Shown here in pieces: positions 1-8,478 of a stretch of DNA of 52,701 nt (position 1 is the first letter of the stretch; the number at the start of each line of letters is the position of its first letter). Below the pieces are notes generated by a model. That model was given only the letters and a program-made list of their open reading frames with translations. It had not been told where the DNA came from and searched no databases. Source of the DNA: Gammaproteobacteria bacterium. Lineage in GTDB: Bacteria; Pseudomonadota; Gammaproteobacteria; Legionellales; Legionellaceae. Made by a program: the position numbers and the translations under genes. Location: contig JABDAB010000002.1 in assembly GCA_013289415.1 (NCBI GenBank), positions 1 to 52,701 of the forward strand. Direction: 5' to 3'.

Positions 1-1095
1 ACTAGGTTGAGCGACTGGCAGAACGGTAGGCTGCCCACTGGGTTGAGCGATTGGTTGATCGGTAGGCTGCCCACTAGGTTGAGTGACTGGCTGAACGGTA
101 GGCTGCCCACTGGGTTGAGCGATTGGCAGAACGGTAGGCTGCCCACTGGGTTGAGCGATCGGCGGAACGGTAGGCTGCCCACTGGGTTGAGCGATTGGTT
201 GATCGGTAGGCTGCCCACTGGGTTGAGCGATTGGCAGAGCGGTAGGCTGCCCACTAGGTTGAGCGACTGGCAGAACGGTAGGCTGCCCACTGGGTTGAGC
301 GATTGGCAGAACGGTAGGCTGCCCACTAGGTTGAGTGACTGGCAGAACGGTAGGCTGCCCACTGGGTTGAGCGATTGGCAGAACGGTAGGCTGCCCACTG
401 GGTTGAGCGATCGGCAGAGCGGTAGGTTGCCCACTGGGTTGAGCGATGGGCTGGTCGGTTGGCTGTCTACTGGGTTGAATACTAGGCTGAGCGGTTGGTT
501 GTTGACTGGGAGGAATGGAAGGCGTCATTGTGGGAGTGCGTGAGGGTATTATCGAAGGAGATGCCGTTAAGGCTATTGAGGGGTTTGTCGATGGAGCAAT
601 ACTTGGGGTGCTCGTTAGGCTCGCTGATGGTACAAATGAAAAAGAAGGTAAAGGAGTTGGTGCTCCTGATATTGTGGGCATCACTGTGGGTGAGAAAGTT
701 CCAACTCCCAAAACATTGGGTAGAATACATAATGCAGTACCCCAAAGGACCTGAGCAGGATTATCGACAAGAATGTTTAAAGTAAAAGCGCAGTCGATGG
801 CTGTTAAAATTGGAGTATAATTAGATGGTTGAGATAAATTTATAAGGTCGGAAATATTATTTATTTTTTCGACCGTTGGTAAACGAATTGTTTGTTGAAA
901 AAGTTGGCTTAACGCTAAATAAGTAATTAATGCCTTTGATTTTTGGTTTAGGAATGAACTTTTCAGATCTCGACGTCCCGCGGGACGTTGGGCTTCAGAA
1001 GCTGAAATGTTAACAGACCCTAATTCGGGTGTAACTAATTTATTTGAAAGTGTTTGAGGCGAATATAAAGTATTTAAGAGAAATTCAAAAATCAT
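1..1095 (-). CDS. Pro/Thr/Gln-rich tandem-repeat protein (partial, C-terminus beyond left edge)
   Basis: The minus-strand frame opens at an ATG at 1095 and stays open for 365 codons to the window edge, so the C-terminus is missing. An AAGAGG ribosome site lies six bases upstream of the ATG. Residues 1-195 are non-repetitive, with a hydrophobic stretch near 120-140 and a Ser/Thr/Pro-rich tail. From about residue 196 the protein is a 12-residue tandem repeat of the type QPSGQPTVLPIA. There are fourteen 36-base units, the two most upstream ones degenerate. No N-terminal signal peptide is evident. The opposite strand is also open across the repeat, but its product has no plausible start or domain, whereas the minus reading gives Pro-Thr-Gln repeats like those seen in eukaryotic (stramenopile-type) surface proteins. 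Residues 35-45 carry a palindrome-derived insert (QRPAGRRDLK). Function is unknown; a surface or host-interaction role is only inference. Confidence 0.7.
   Translation of the reverse strand, partial: MIFEFLLNTLYSPQTLSNKLVTPELGSVNISASEAQRPAGRRDLKSSFLNQKSKALITYLALSQLFQQTIRLPTVEKINNISDLINLSQPSNYTPILTAIDCAFTLNILVDNPAQVLWGTALCILPNVLGVGTFSPTVMPTISGAPTPLPSFSFVPSASLTSTPSIAPSTNPSIALTASPSIIPSRTPTMTPSIPPSQQPTAQPSIQPSRQPTDQPIAQPSGQPTALPIAQPSGQPTVLPIAQPSGQPTVLPVTQPSGQPTVLPIAQPSGQPTVLPVAQPSGQPTALPIAQPSGQPTDQPIAQPSGQPTVPPIAQPSGQPTVLPIAQPSGQPTVQPVTQPSGQPTDQPIAQPSGQPTVLPVAQPS
6..509. repeat. 14 x 36-bp tandem coding repeat
   Basis: Each unit begins GTTGAG on the plus strand and is 36 bases long. Twelve units are near identical and the last two (about 438-509) are degraded. 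The period equals 12 codons, and variation is mostly at single codons, such as CAG/TTG and ATC/GTC. This marks a coding minisatellite inside the minus-strand Pro/Thr/Gln protein rather than a CRISPR. Such arrays commonly change copy number by slippage or recombination. Confidence 0.95.
966..993. repeat. Trimmed in-frame palindromic element
   Basis: A near-perfect palindrome centred on CGTCCCGCGGGACG lies inside the reading frame of the Pro/Thr/Gln protein and encodes residues 35-45. The same CGACGTCC...GGGACGTCGGG ends bound the larger element at 11187-11313 inside a glycosyltransferase, so this looks like a collapsed copy in which the two ends were joined. It keeps the reading frame. Confidence 0.6.
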
Positions 1096-1255
1096 AATTA
1101 GCCTCTTAATTTAAATAGAAAATATAAGTGAACACTATACACGCTAACTATACAGCATAATGAGCGATATGTAAAATATAGGATCAATTCGATGATAGGT
1201 ATTTATTGCAACTGAGATTAATAAATATGATTTGCTCGCAAATAGAATAAAATAG

Positions 1256-1369
1256 GTACCTGCTCAAACGTCATCCTAAGCGCAGCGAGGGAGCCCTCGA
1301 CGGTAGCACAATGCCATATGGCGGAGATCCCTCGCTGCGATCGGGATGACGTATGGGGTGAGCAGTTAC
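1256..1369. repeat. Intergenic palindromic repeat, about 114 bp (copy 1)
   Basis: The arms start GTACCTGCTC and end GAGCAGTTAC, and contain CGTCAT...GCAGCGAGGGA and its complement. The sequence can fold into a long imperfect hairpin. A second copy lies at 10576-10690 with the same ends and internal CGAGGGATCT. It fills most of the 289-base gap between the Pro/Thr/Gln protein and the beta-propeller protein, and has the look of a non-autonomous (MITE-like) dispersed repeat. Confidence 0.8.
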
Positions 1370-1384
1370 TAAAATAGTTAAGTG

Positions 1385-2755
1385 TTATGAATTTGTGACT
1401 GCATAGCTTATTGCAATAGCAGTGGGTTGACTAAACATTCCATTTCCATTCGTGGTAGTACAAAAATCCAATTGATTAGTGATAATATTAATAGGGCAAA
1501 TAGATACGGTATCAGAGCCATTATTTGGGATGTAGCCATAATAACTAGGACTTCTTAATGATAAACCGACTATATCATTGGAAGAGAAATCAAAAGTTTG
1601 ATTCCCGTTAGTTGAGGTGCAAGGTCCAAAAGTTCCTGACCCATCTTGGAGTATTGGGCAGACTGAAACAGTACCTGACTGAGGAATGGCTGTGTAATTA
1701 CCTACATAAGCATAAGTAGCTGTCGCATTAAAACTGATGCCTTGTGGGAAAATAAAGGTTGGATCAAAAACTTTTATACAGGTACCAAAGCCTCCTGAAC
1801 CATCTTGTAATACGGCACAAATAGATACCCATGCGCTACAAGGAATATAAGCATAAGTACTATCCGCGTTAAAACTAATTGCTTGAGGTCCCAATCCACC
1901 AGAGAAAGTCCCATTTCCTGTAGTGGTAGTGCATGATCCTAAAGAAAAAGAAGAGTCTTGTTGAATCACGGGGCAAATTGAAATTGTATCGCCACTGTTA
2001 TTAACCACATATAAATAAGTATTTGCTGAATTTAAAGAAACGCCAGACGGAGAATTGAACGTGCTATTTCCATCGGATGTTGTACAATTATTTAAAAATC
2101 CTGTTCCGTCCTGAGCTATTGAGCAAATTGAAATAGTACTGCTACCAAAATTCACAATATATGCCGCTGTTCCTTCAGTATTTATACTCATTCCAAAGGG
2201 TGTATTAAAAGTTCCTTCACCATTAGAGTTTGTGCAAGTCTCTAATGAGCCATCATTTGTATTTATAGGACAAATAGATACAAAGCCAAGACCACTAGCA
2301 TTAAGAACATAAGCAATCGAAGCACTCGTTCCTTCTGATATAACGGCTATTCGATTATTTAAAATAGGCGTCGAACAAATTGCACCATTAAATCCGCAAA
2401 CTCGCGGCATTAGAACAGAAGAGGTGGGTTGGCCATTACCTTGAATCAGTAACTCAAATGTACAACTTGTGCTCGGCGTCAAAGTTCCAATACAATTGTT
2501 ATTTTCAACCATTAGGGTTAATTGATTCTCCAAGTTTCCATAATAAGGATCTATAGTTATAGCATTTATTGGACGCTGAGTATTATTGGTTACAGTATAT
2601 AAAATAGTTGTACGGCCAGTGGCAGTCAGTTTGATCGAATAGGTTGTTGTGGTTGGTATAATACTTAAAATTGATTTAGCATATGTGGAAGAGGAAAAAA
2701 TAAAGCATATACTACAAAACACACCGATTAATACGTATCTTATTCCTGTATCCAT
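1385..2755 (-). CDS. Secreted beta-propeller-like repeat protein
   Basis: This is a 456-residue protein with a clear signal peptide (about residues 1-26, ending STYA). The ATG is preceded by GAGGATAAAAT, a good ribosome site. Residues about 35-130 resemble an immunoglobulin-like beta domain with paired Cys. Residues about 140-450 hold roughly six imperfect repeats of 45-50 residues, built around a PxGISFN motif, an AYVGN-like strand, a TVSVCPI strand and a CTxxxGNxTF turn. This spacing matches YVTN/NHL-type beta-propeller blades, and the conserved Cys pairs suggest a disulphide-bonded exported protein. It would act in the periplasm or outside the cell. No enzymatic motif is visible. It ends 30 bases from the next gene upstream on the same strand, so the two may be co-transcribed. 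Family type is fairly sure; function is unknown. Confidence 0.8.
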   Translation of the reverse strand: MDTGIRYVLIGVFCSICFIFSSSTYAKSILSIIPTTTTYSIKLTATGRTTILYTVTNNTQRPINAITIDPYYGNLENQLTLMVENNNCIGTLTPSTSCTFELLIQGNGQPTSSVLMPRVCGFNGAICSTPILNNRIAVISEGTSASIAYVLNASGLGFVSICPINTNDGSLETCTNSNGEGTFNTPFGMSINTEGTAAYIVNFGSSTISICSIAQDGTGFLNNCTTSDGNSTFNSPSGVSLNSANTYLYVVNNSGDTISICPVIQQDSSFSLGSCTTTTGNGTFSGGLGPQAISFNADSTYAYIPCSAWVSICAVLQDGSGGFGTCIKVFDPTFIFPQGISFNATATYAYVGNYTAIPQSGTVSVCPILQDGSGTFGPCTSTNGNQTFDFSSNDIVGLSLRSPSYYGYIPNNGSDTVSICPINIITNQLDFCTTTNGNGMFSQPTAIAISYAVTNS

Positions 2756-2785
2756 ATTTTATCCTCAAATGGTGTTTGATTTCTT

Positions 2786-3619
2786 TTAACCAAAAGATGC
2801 TTTCAAAGAAAATACAATCCCTTGTGTATTTAAACTACTGACTTGTAAAGTTTGCCCGGTTGTTTGTGCAGGAAAACCAGCCAATTTTCCTTTTCCGAAA
2901 TTAGCATAGCGATAATCCAATGAACTTGAGTAACATATTTTATGTGCTTCGTCCTCATAAACTTTGTGTTGTATGCCAACTCCCATTTCATAAGCCAAGG
3001 TATTATTTGTTCGATTAAGAAATGTGGTTGGAATAGAAGCCGCACTCAACGAAGCAATTGTAGCAGTTTCACTATAATTATTTAAGCTATTCCACGAAGG
3101 ACCGAAACCGATCAATACAAAGGGCTGCCAAACAGAGCTTGTATAAAATAAGCGTAGTTCACCTAAAACTCCTCTGCTTTTCGCAGTAAATTGATAATTT
3201 AAAATGTCATAGATGTCATCATTGATAAATGGATACTCAGAACCTTCTACGCGGCCTAAGTTAACTACATAACCAGTGAGACCCACAGAAAAAACAAATG
3301 GCGCATTAAAACTATTATTAAAAGTATGACCTATGCCTAAACCCCATAACCCTTGCCAATTAACTTTTTCCGTCGTTTCATAGTTGTTAACAACAAAGCT
3401 ATTAATTGCAACAGATTGATCATTGTGTAGCTTTGAATAAACGGGACCACCATAAATATAAGCGTCTATTCTTCTAAAAGTGCTCCTCTCTATATTTTTA
3501 CTACTCATTAAATCTGCAAACAATGGATTTATTCCAATTATAAAAATAAAAAAAAATAAATAATAGTTAAGATGTAATTGTTTAAGCATAGTCATCAACT
3601 CTGAGTAATTTTTTGTCAT
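2786..3619 (-). CDS. Outer-membrane beta-barrel protein
   Basis: This protein of up to 277 residues has a hydrophobic N-terminal segment (LNYYLFFFIFIIGINPLFA) typical of a signal peptide. An internal ATG at 3589 would place this segment right at the N-terminus and may be the true start. The rest alternates aromatic and polar residues (GIGHTF, YTSSVWQPFVLIGFG, SLDYRYANFGKG) and ends in a beta-strand with C-terminal Phe-Gly (GIVFSLKASFG). These are marks of an OmpA/OmpW-like eight-strand barrel sorted by the BAM complex. It is directly upstream of the secreted beta-propeller protein and co-oriented, so a joint envelope role is possible. The exact family is not recognised. Confidence 0.75.
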   Translation of the reverse strand: MTKNYSELMTMLKQLHLNYYLFFFIFIIGINPLFADLMSSKNIERSTFRRIDAYIYGGPVYSKLHNDQSVAINSFVVNNYETTEKVNWQGLWGLGIGHTFNNSFNAPFVFSVGLTGYVVNLGRVEGSEYPFINDDIYDILNYQFTAKSRGVLGELRLFYTSSVWQPFVLIGFGPSWNSLNNYSETATIASLSAASIPTTFLNRTNNTLAYEMGVGIQHKVYEDEAHKICYSSSLDYRYANFGKGKLAGFPAQTTGQTLQVSSLNTQGIVFSLKASFG

Positions 3620-4034
3620 TGTTACTTACTGGTAAGTAGTTTTACTCTATTAAGGCATAGTATGACGTGATCAAGCAAATTTGTCAGGGCTCTACCGGAA
3701 TTCACGTGGTATGCTCAAATTCAACCCATGCAAAATCACTCTTTATAAGCCTTTGTAAATTTACTGCGTTTTATTGTATCAGCTTATTTATTCAGTGATA
3801 GTTGGTTTGTTGTCACATGTTTCACATTGAAATCAAGCTGGTCTTAATTGAAAATAAACTGAATGAGCCTAGATACGTCTTAAATTGATCTTGATAATTT
3901 TCATCTTACAAGCCATTTAATTTTTTGACGACCTGCTCCCCGGTTCATCACGTGATAATAAGTATTCTCATAAATTATACGCTGAGGTCTAGGCATAGCA
4001 TGAGCACGAAAAAATGAAAAATGGAGTGTACAAT
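3620..4034. other. AT-rich intergenic region without a recognisable gene
   Basis: About 400 bases between the barrel gene and the mobile-element remnants hold no open frame I can support on either strand. It includes short stretches that may be worn mobile DNA, such as the segment around 3900-4000, but nothing that can be named. Confidence 0.4.
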
Positions 4035-4066
4035 AAGCTATAGGGGTTGATCAATGGACTTGGTGC
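4035..4066 (-). repeat. TTGATCAATGGA dispersed repeat, copy 1
   Basis: The plus strand reads AAGCTATAGGGGTTGATCAA followed by TGGAC. The reverse complement matches the repeats at 16154-16207 and 17085-17150 that follow the two toxin-antitoxin pairs, and more weakly the one at 20095-20120. Here it abuts the 5' end of the group II intron fragment. Confidence 0.6.
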
Positions 4067-4069
4067 GCC

Positions 4070-4330
4070 ACGAAAGTGCACATCCGCTAGCAGCTGAAAG
4101 TGCTGCCGGGAAAGCGCGACCGAGCGCATTTCGTACTAAGCCTTGGGCTTAATGTGGTAACACATTAGGTTAAGCGTAGGCATAGGAAACTGCAAGCCAT
4201 AAGCAGAAAGGTTGAACGCGATTGAGCTCCGTTATCCGTTAATTGAACATTGAGGGGTGGCCTAGGGTCTCAAGTCACCTGCATGTAGACGGGAAGGCCT
4301 GCTTGATTTTCTGTAATTAAATTGAGAATT
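4070..4330 (+). mobile_element. Group II intron 5' fragment (domain I, truncated)
   Basis: The segment starts with GTGCGCC, matching the GUGYG consensus of group II intron 5' ends. It continues through stretches typical of bacterial intron domain I (GCCGGGAAAGCGCGACC, GTAGGCATAGGAAACTGCAA, GATTGAGCTCCGTTA, GGGAAGGCCTG). About 260 bases remain. The reverse-transcriptase ORF and catalytic domains V/VI are absent because the segment runs straight into a truncated transposase gene. It is therefore a dead remnant. The assignment rests on recognising conserved domain I blocks and should be confirmed with a covariance model. Confidence 0.55.
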
Positions 4331-4332
4331 AC

Positions 4333-4830
4333 CTAGTTAAGCTCAGGGCGATGATCGCGACTATAACCCTTCACTAAACGAATACCTTGAGCATCAATAT
4401 CGGAGTGATCTTCACCATCAACATGAAAACTTGTTGAATCAAGATGAACCAAATCACAGGGCAGGCCAAGATACTTAACAACCCGTTCTGCTAAATCTTG
4501 ATAAAGTGATGATACACCATGCTCATAAAGCTTATCCAAACATCGACCTATTGCATCGTCGTTAATATGCTCAGCTTTAATTCCCGGACCAATTAATCGC
4601 TCAACAGGTTTTTCGGCAAAATAATCTGGAACCATATGAAGCGTTCGGCTAACAAAACCAAGCCCATTTAAAATCATTGCAACTAACAGTTCGCCATGAG
4701 TTATGTGCGATTGTGTGGTCTGTTTCGGGATCTGTTCATCAATAAACGCAGCAACACCGAGCTCTTTGCATAATACTGACACAAGCCCGAGATGATCCAG
4801 CGATTTTGTTGTGTAATCTGCTACGTTCAC
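4333..4830 (-). pseudogene. IS1634-family transposase, N-terminal half
   Basis: The frame encodes the DUF4277-type N-terminus of an IS1634/IS4-superfamily DDE transposase. It starts at a GTG (MNVADYTTKSLDHLGL) after a GGTGG ribosome-like site and runs to VHLDSTSFHVDGEDHSD, the first catalytic Asp block. It stops after KGYSRDHRPELN, where a full protein would continue with several hundred residues. The truncation coincides with the junction to the group II intron fragment. The open frame extends upstream to 4881 but those residues do not fit the family. Confidence 0.8.
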
Positions 4831-4919
4831 TTTTATTCCACCAGAAGTAAGTAATAGATCAAAATATGGGATTCGTATCAACTCTTTTTTACAGGGTAAT
4901 TCAAAAAATCAGGTGCGGA

Positions 4920-5367
4920 AGGAGGAATTCAACTGCTTTTTTTTAGGATTATCAGAAAATCAGAGCTTTCGCCAACGGGCTATACGATCAACATCCGTGA
5001 CGAGGTGGTGGCGCACAAACTAAAGAACGCAGGATGGCTAGTCGTTTTGAGTAATGATGTGGTCGATGCAAAGCAGGCGCTAGTAATTTATCGTCAAAAA
5101 GACGTTATAGAGAAAGGCTTTTGGCGCCTAAAAACGCAGCTTGATCTGGGACGACTCCGTGTGCATCAGGATGCTAGCATGCAAAACAAGCTATTCATTG
5201 GGTTTATTGCTCTCATATTGATGTCTTATCTGCATACCGTGATGTCAGACAAAGCACTTCATAAAAAGATGACCATTAAAAAGATGCTTATGACGTTATC
5301 TAAACTCAAAGAACAAAATATAAATGGATCGCGCATTTATTTCCACTCACAAAAGAGCAGAAAATAA
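4920..5367 (+). pseudogene. IS1634-family transposase, C-terminal part
   Basis: The plus-strand frame is open from about 4920 and encodes a characteristic C-terminal block: RDEVVAHKLKNAGW, ALVIYRQKDVIEKGFWRLK (catalytic Glu region), LDLGRLRVH and FIGFIALILMSYL. The N-terminal half is missing and lies, or a relative of it lies, on the opposite strand at 4333-4830. The two halves are thus head to head, which implies an inversion or insertion of two different copies. A GTG at 5005 is the first start-like codon, but no true start exists. Confidence 0.8.
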
Positions 5368-5427
5368 TTTACAATGCTTTTTCAATCATTGAGCCTGTGT
5401 AGGTATAATTGTGGGCGGGAATTTAGG

Positions 5428-5700
5428 TTACTAATTAAAACTCCCCAAGCGAATTTAAGTCGAGCAATGCGTCATATAAATGGGGTTTATACGCAGCGGT
5501 ATAATCGCTCAAACAAAACCGATGGTGCTTTATTTCGCGGTCGATATAAATCGATTCTGGTTGATTCAGATGCTTACTTGTTACATTTGAGTAAGTATAT
5601 CCACTTAAACCCGATAGCTGCACGATTGGTGGATTGTTTAGAGCAATATGAATGGTCCAGTTACTCCGCTTATATCAAAAATAAAATAAATTTTTCTCAT
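5428..5700 (+). pseudogene. REP-associated tyrosine transposase (RAYT/IS200-like) fragment
   Basis: Residues such as TPQANLSRAMRHINGVYTQR, ALFRGRYKSILV, YIHLNPIAARLV and YEWSSYSAY are the conserved central part of Y1_Tnp/RAYT transposases. The N-terminal catalytic HUH region is missing, and the frame runs into unrelated sequence after about 5700, where it overlaps the 3' end of the convergent membrane-protein gene. RAYT proteins act on palindromic REP sequences. This copy cannot be active. Confidence 0.8.
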
Positions 5701-8216
5701 ATATCACTTCGCTCTTTTCTTTTAAAAACAGTTAATAAGCCTCTATGTTCGATAGGCTCATAAAGTGTGTTGAGTTTAGGGTAGAGTCGCTGCATATTTG
5801 TTAGCATTGCCGCTCTTCCTTGCGACCTAATATAGTTTTGCTGTCTTGCTAGCAAATCATTTTTTTGAAAAATATCCCCATTAAAGTTCCTATTAATGTC
5901 AGTATCCATGAAAATATATTTAGGATTATTTTTTTCGATAATGTGAAAGAATCGTTCTATATCCTTTTCGGAAACAAGATCTAAGGCTAGATTTACCGTG
6001 GGGAGAGCATTGGACTTATCAATCAATATATCTAAAAATGAATCGTATTTTGAAATTAAATAAACTTTTGTGTGTTGCTCATACTCATTGATAAGTTCGA
6101 TTGATTGTTTAAATAAGTCAGGCTCCATAGTTGATAAAAAGTGTGTGTTTTTTAGGTTCCAATCGTAGATACGATGGGTTTTAAAAACTTGGTTATACTG
6201 TAATCGACCGTGAAAAAAATATACGACCGATGGGATATACAAAAATATTAACATGCTTAGCAGACATGAAGAGGAATAGCTGCTTGCTCTTAATGTGCGA
6301 TTAGTGCATTTTTGATAAAGCGCTATCCAAGTTAAAAATAAAAAAATCCCTGGAATCATCGAGACTAACAAATGGTGGTGTGATGGATTCCAAATAAAAT
6401 AAAAAAGTGTTAATCCTACATATAGAAAAAGACTTAAAGAAAGAAAATACATAGGTTCAAGTGTTCTTAACGCTCGAGTATAGATGACGCCGCCTAGAAG
6501 AATAAAACTTAAGGAAAAGAAGAGGAATAAGTTAGGCGTTGGAGGTGTTCCAAAACCAAGAACAAGATAGATTAAATTTGGGTTCTTAGCAATCGGAATG
6601 AAATAAAGAAAGCCCCCAAGTAGCAAAGCTAATACATTTAATAGGAGGACTGTTGTCATTTTTTTCTTACTAGCTACCTTTTGTATTATGGTAGTACCAC
6701 AAATAGATAACAAGAGGCACATTCCAAAATCCTTGCTCCAGAATACTGCAAGCAAACACAATATCAGGCACAAGTATAAATAGTATTTATTCGACTTTTT
6801 TAAATAATAATAAAATAAGCATAAACTAATCACATCAAAAATGTGACGCATTGGATTATAACCGGGTGCTAGTCGAATAATTTCCTCTGACAAACAAAAT
6901 ATACAAACGCTCAGCAATATTGCCGCAACCAATAGATAATCGAGACGACGAAAAACAGCAAAAATAGCCGTCAAAAATAAAATATAATACAGTGGGTAAA
7001 AGAGATATGTCGCTTTAAAATAATTTTCGTAAGTCACCCCCCCCAAAAAATCAGTCATTTTTTTGAGGGTTAACGCACTACCAATCCCATAAATAAGGGG
7101 TTGTTTCCAAACACTTTCCCCCAATGCGATGGCGTGGATTGGATTAATTACCCAGCTATGGTGGAAGAAAAACCAACCAGCAGTGGCTTGGGTACGAAGT
7201 TCTATTGCATTTTTAGTGATAAAGTCTTTTTCTACGACATTATACACTCTTTTCTTATAAAAATGGTCTTGCAAAATAGACGTAAGAAATAATTGCTGAA
7301 TCGCTTTTTTTTCTTCCAATTGGTCTTTATAAATTAATTTCAGTTTTCGATACTCTACGTATGACATACGTTCTTTTACTGATAGAGTCTTGGTGTTTTT
7401 GTCATAAAAATAGCGTTCTTGTCTGGATGAATCTTCATATTTAATAAAATAATCTAGCATTGGTTGATAAGAGAGTGAAATACGATTTTCTTGGGGTAAA
7501 GAGGGAGTTTCACCATTGTTCACTCTCGGATCGTATTTAATCAACCCACCTATTCTATGCACATTCACAAAGGATGTGTTATCGGCTACTTTACCATTTT
7601 TTAGTATGGTTTTTTCAGGAATATCCATGTATTCATTTTGAATAAACGGTTTTTTGAAAATCAAAGGATAAAATGCTAAAAAAAATATAAATGAAATTGC
7701 ACATATTAAAATAATATAGCTTCGCTTAGAGAAAGAAATCTTTTGATTTATTTTGTGGCAATAATTTCTTGCTCTAGGGCCAAAATAAAGCCATGGGATA
7801 CTGGCTAATGACAATAACCAGCATAATGACAATAAAAAATTCATTCTGGTTGCGAAAAAAAACAATACATTTAATAGGAAAGCGCAGGAAAAATAAATAA
7901 TAGCTGATTTTATAAAACATAACTTATCAATAATTTTATTTTGTTCAGAAGAACCTGCGTAAGACACAAAAAAAAGTATGCATAAGGCGAACCCCAATAT
8001 AACGCCATATACATAGTGTAGCAACACGGGTAATTTTCCCGGATCACTCTGCCCCATCCATTCACATACCAGATTAATTGTTGGTCCAAAATCGAAATGA
8101 CTGTATGTTATTAGAGCCAGCAATCCAGTAAACTTTATCAAACCTACACTAAAAATAAGAAAGTGCATCAATAGAAAGGTATTTTTAGATAATTTCTTAA
8201 TAAGTTTCCGGGGCAT
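5697..8216 (-). CDS. Large polytopic membrane protein, glycosyltransferase-like
   Basis: This 839-residue protein has about 12 or more hydrophobic segments. There are four near the N-terminus, then a soluble loop (about residues 190-340), then a long membrane block (about 370-690) and a C-terminal soluble domain (about 700-839). This plan resembles GT-C type membrane glycosyltransferases or oligosaccharide-handling proteins, but I see no unambiguous GT39/GT83 signature. It is the last gene of the minus-strand polysaccharide cluster, so a role in building or modifying a surface glycan is a reasonable inference. An AGGA ribosome-like site lies about eleven bases before the ATG. Its 3' end overlaps the convergent RAYT fragment. 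Confidence 0.7.
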   Translation of the reverse strand: MPRKLIKKLSKNTFLLMHFLIFSVGLIKFTGLLALITYSHFDFGPTINLVCEWMGQSDPGKLPVLLHYVYGVILGFALCILFFVSYAGSSEQNKIIDKLCFIKSAIIYFSCAFLLNVLFFFATRMNFLLSLCWLLSLASIPWLYFGPRARNYCHKINQKISFSKRSYIILICAISFIFFLAFYPLIFKKPFIQNEYMDIPEKTILKNGKVADNTSFVNVHRIGGLIKYDPRVNNGETPSLPQENRISLSYQPMLDYFIKYEDSSRQERYFYDKNTKTLSVKERMSYVEYRKLKLIYKDQLEEKKAIQQLFLTSILQDHFYKKRVYNVVEKDFITKNAIELRTQATAGWFFFHHSWVINPIHAIALGESVWKQPLIYGIGSALTLKKMTDFLGGVTYENYFKATYLFYPLYYILFLTAIFAVFRRLDYLLVAAILLSVCIFCLSEEIIRLAPGYNPMRHIFDVISLCLFYYYLKKSNKYYLYLCLILCLLAVFWSKDFGMCLLLSICGTTIIQKVASKKKMTTVLLLNVLALLLGGFLYFIPIAKNPNLIYLVLGFGTPPTPNLFLFFSLSFILLGGVIYTRALRTLEPMYFLSLSLFLYVGLTLFYFIWNPSHHHLLVSMIPGIFLFLTWIALYQKCTNRTLRASSYSSSCLLSMLIFLYIPSVVYFFHGRLQYNQVFKTHRIYDWNLKNTHFLSTMEPDLFKQSIELINEYEQHTKVYLISKYDSFLDILIDKSNALPTVNLALDLVSEKDIERFFHIIEKNNPKYIFMDTDINRNFNGDIFQKNDLLARQQNYIRSQGRAAMLTNMQRLYPKLNTLYEPIEHRGLLTVFKRKERSDI

Positions 8217-8286
8217 GAGAGCACATCCTATGGGTTGAGTTAGCTTTCGCTAAATATATTTATAATTAATATAGCTACGTTCTATC

Positions 8287-8469
8287 TCAGTCGAGGTGAA
8301 ATAAATTCATAAGCTGATGCACATAATGAAGATGAGGAATATCTTTATAATTCCAATCCGCGTCAGAGACTGAATAATCCCCTTCATGACACAAAGTGAA
8401 CTCATGAAAAATAAAACCTTCTTATTTAAGTCCATTTACCAATTGCGCTTTTGATTTTTTAACAACCAT
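8287..8469 (-). pseudogene. Unidentified gene remnant with in-frame stop
   Basis: Starting at the ATG at 8469, ten bases downstream of the methyltransferase stop and after a GGCGG-like site, the frame reads MVVKKSKAQLVNGLK, meets a TAA, and continues without shift as EGFIFHEFTLCHEGDYSVSD and then DADWNYKDIPHLHYVHQLMN before a TGA at 8287. The composition after the stop is clearly protein-like (Trp, His, Tyr rich). I read this as the N-terminal stub of a decayed gene of the polysaccharide cluster. I do not recognise the family. Confidence 0.45.
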
Positions 8470-8478
8470 CATGCCGCC

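Noticed and set aside
6..509. CRISPR array
   Set aside because: There are no unique spacers. The whole 36-bp period is conserved and codes for a 12-residue protein repeat, and no cas genes are near.
7..543. Plus-strand repeat ORF (SDWQNGRLPTGL units, 178 codons)
   Set aside because: It is open only because the 36-bp repeat has no stops in any phase. It has no ribosome site and no non-repetitive domain, whereas the minus strand continues upstream into a normal protein with a good start.
482..785. Three overlapping small ORFs (87, 96 and 79 codons) next to the repeat
   Set aside because: They are in other frames or the opposite strand of the Pro/Thr/Gln protein and show no independent ribosome site or recognisable sequence.
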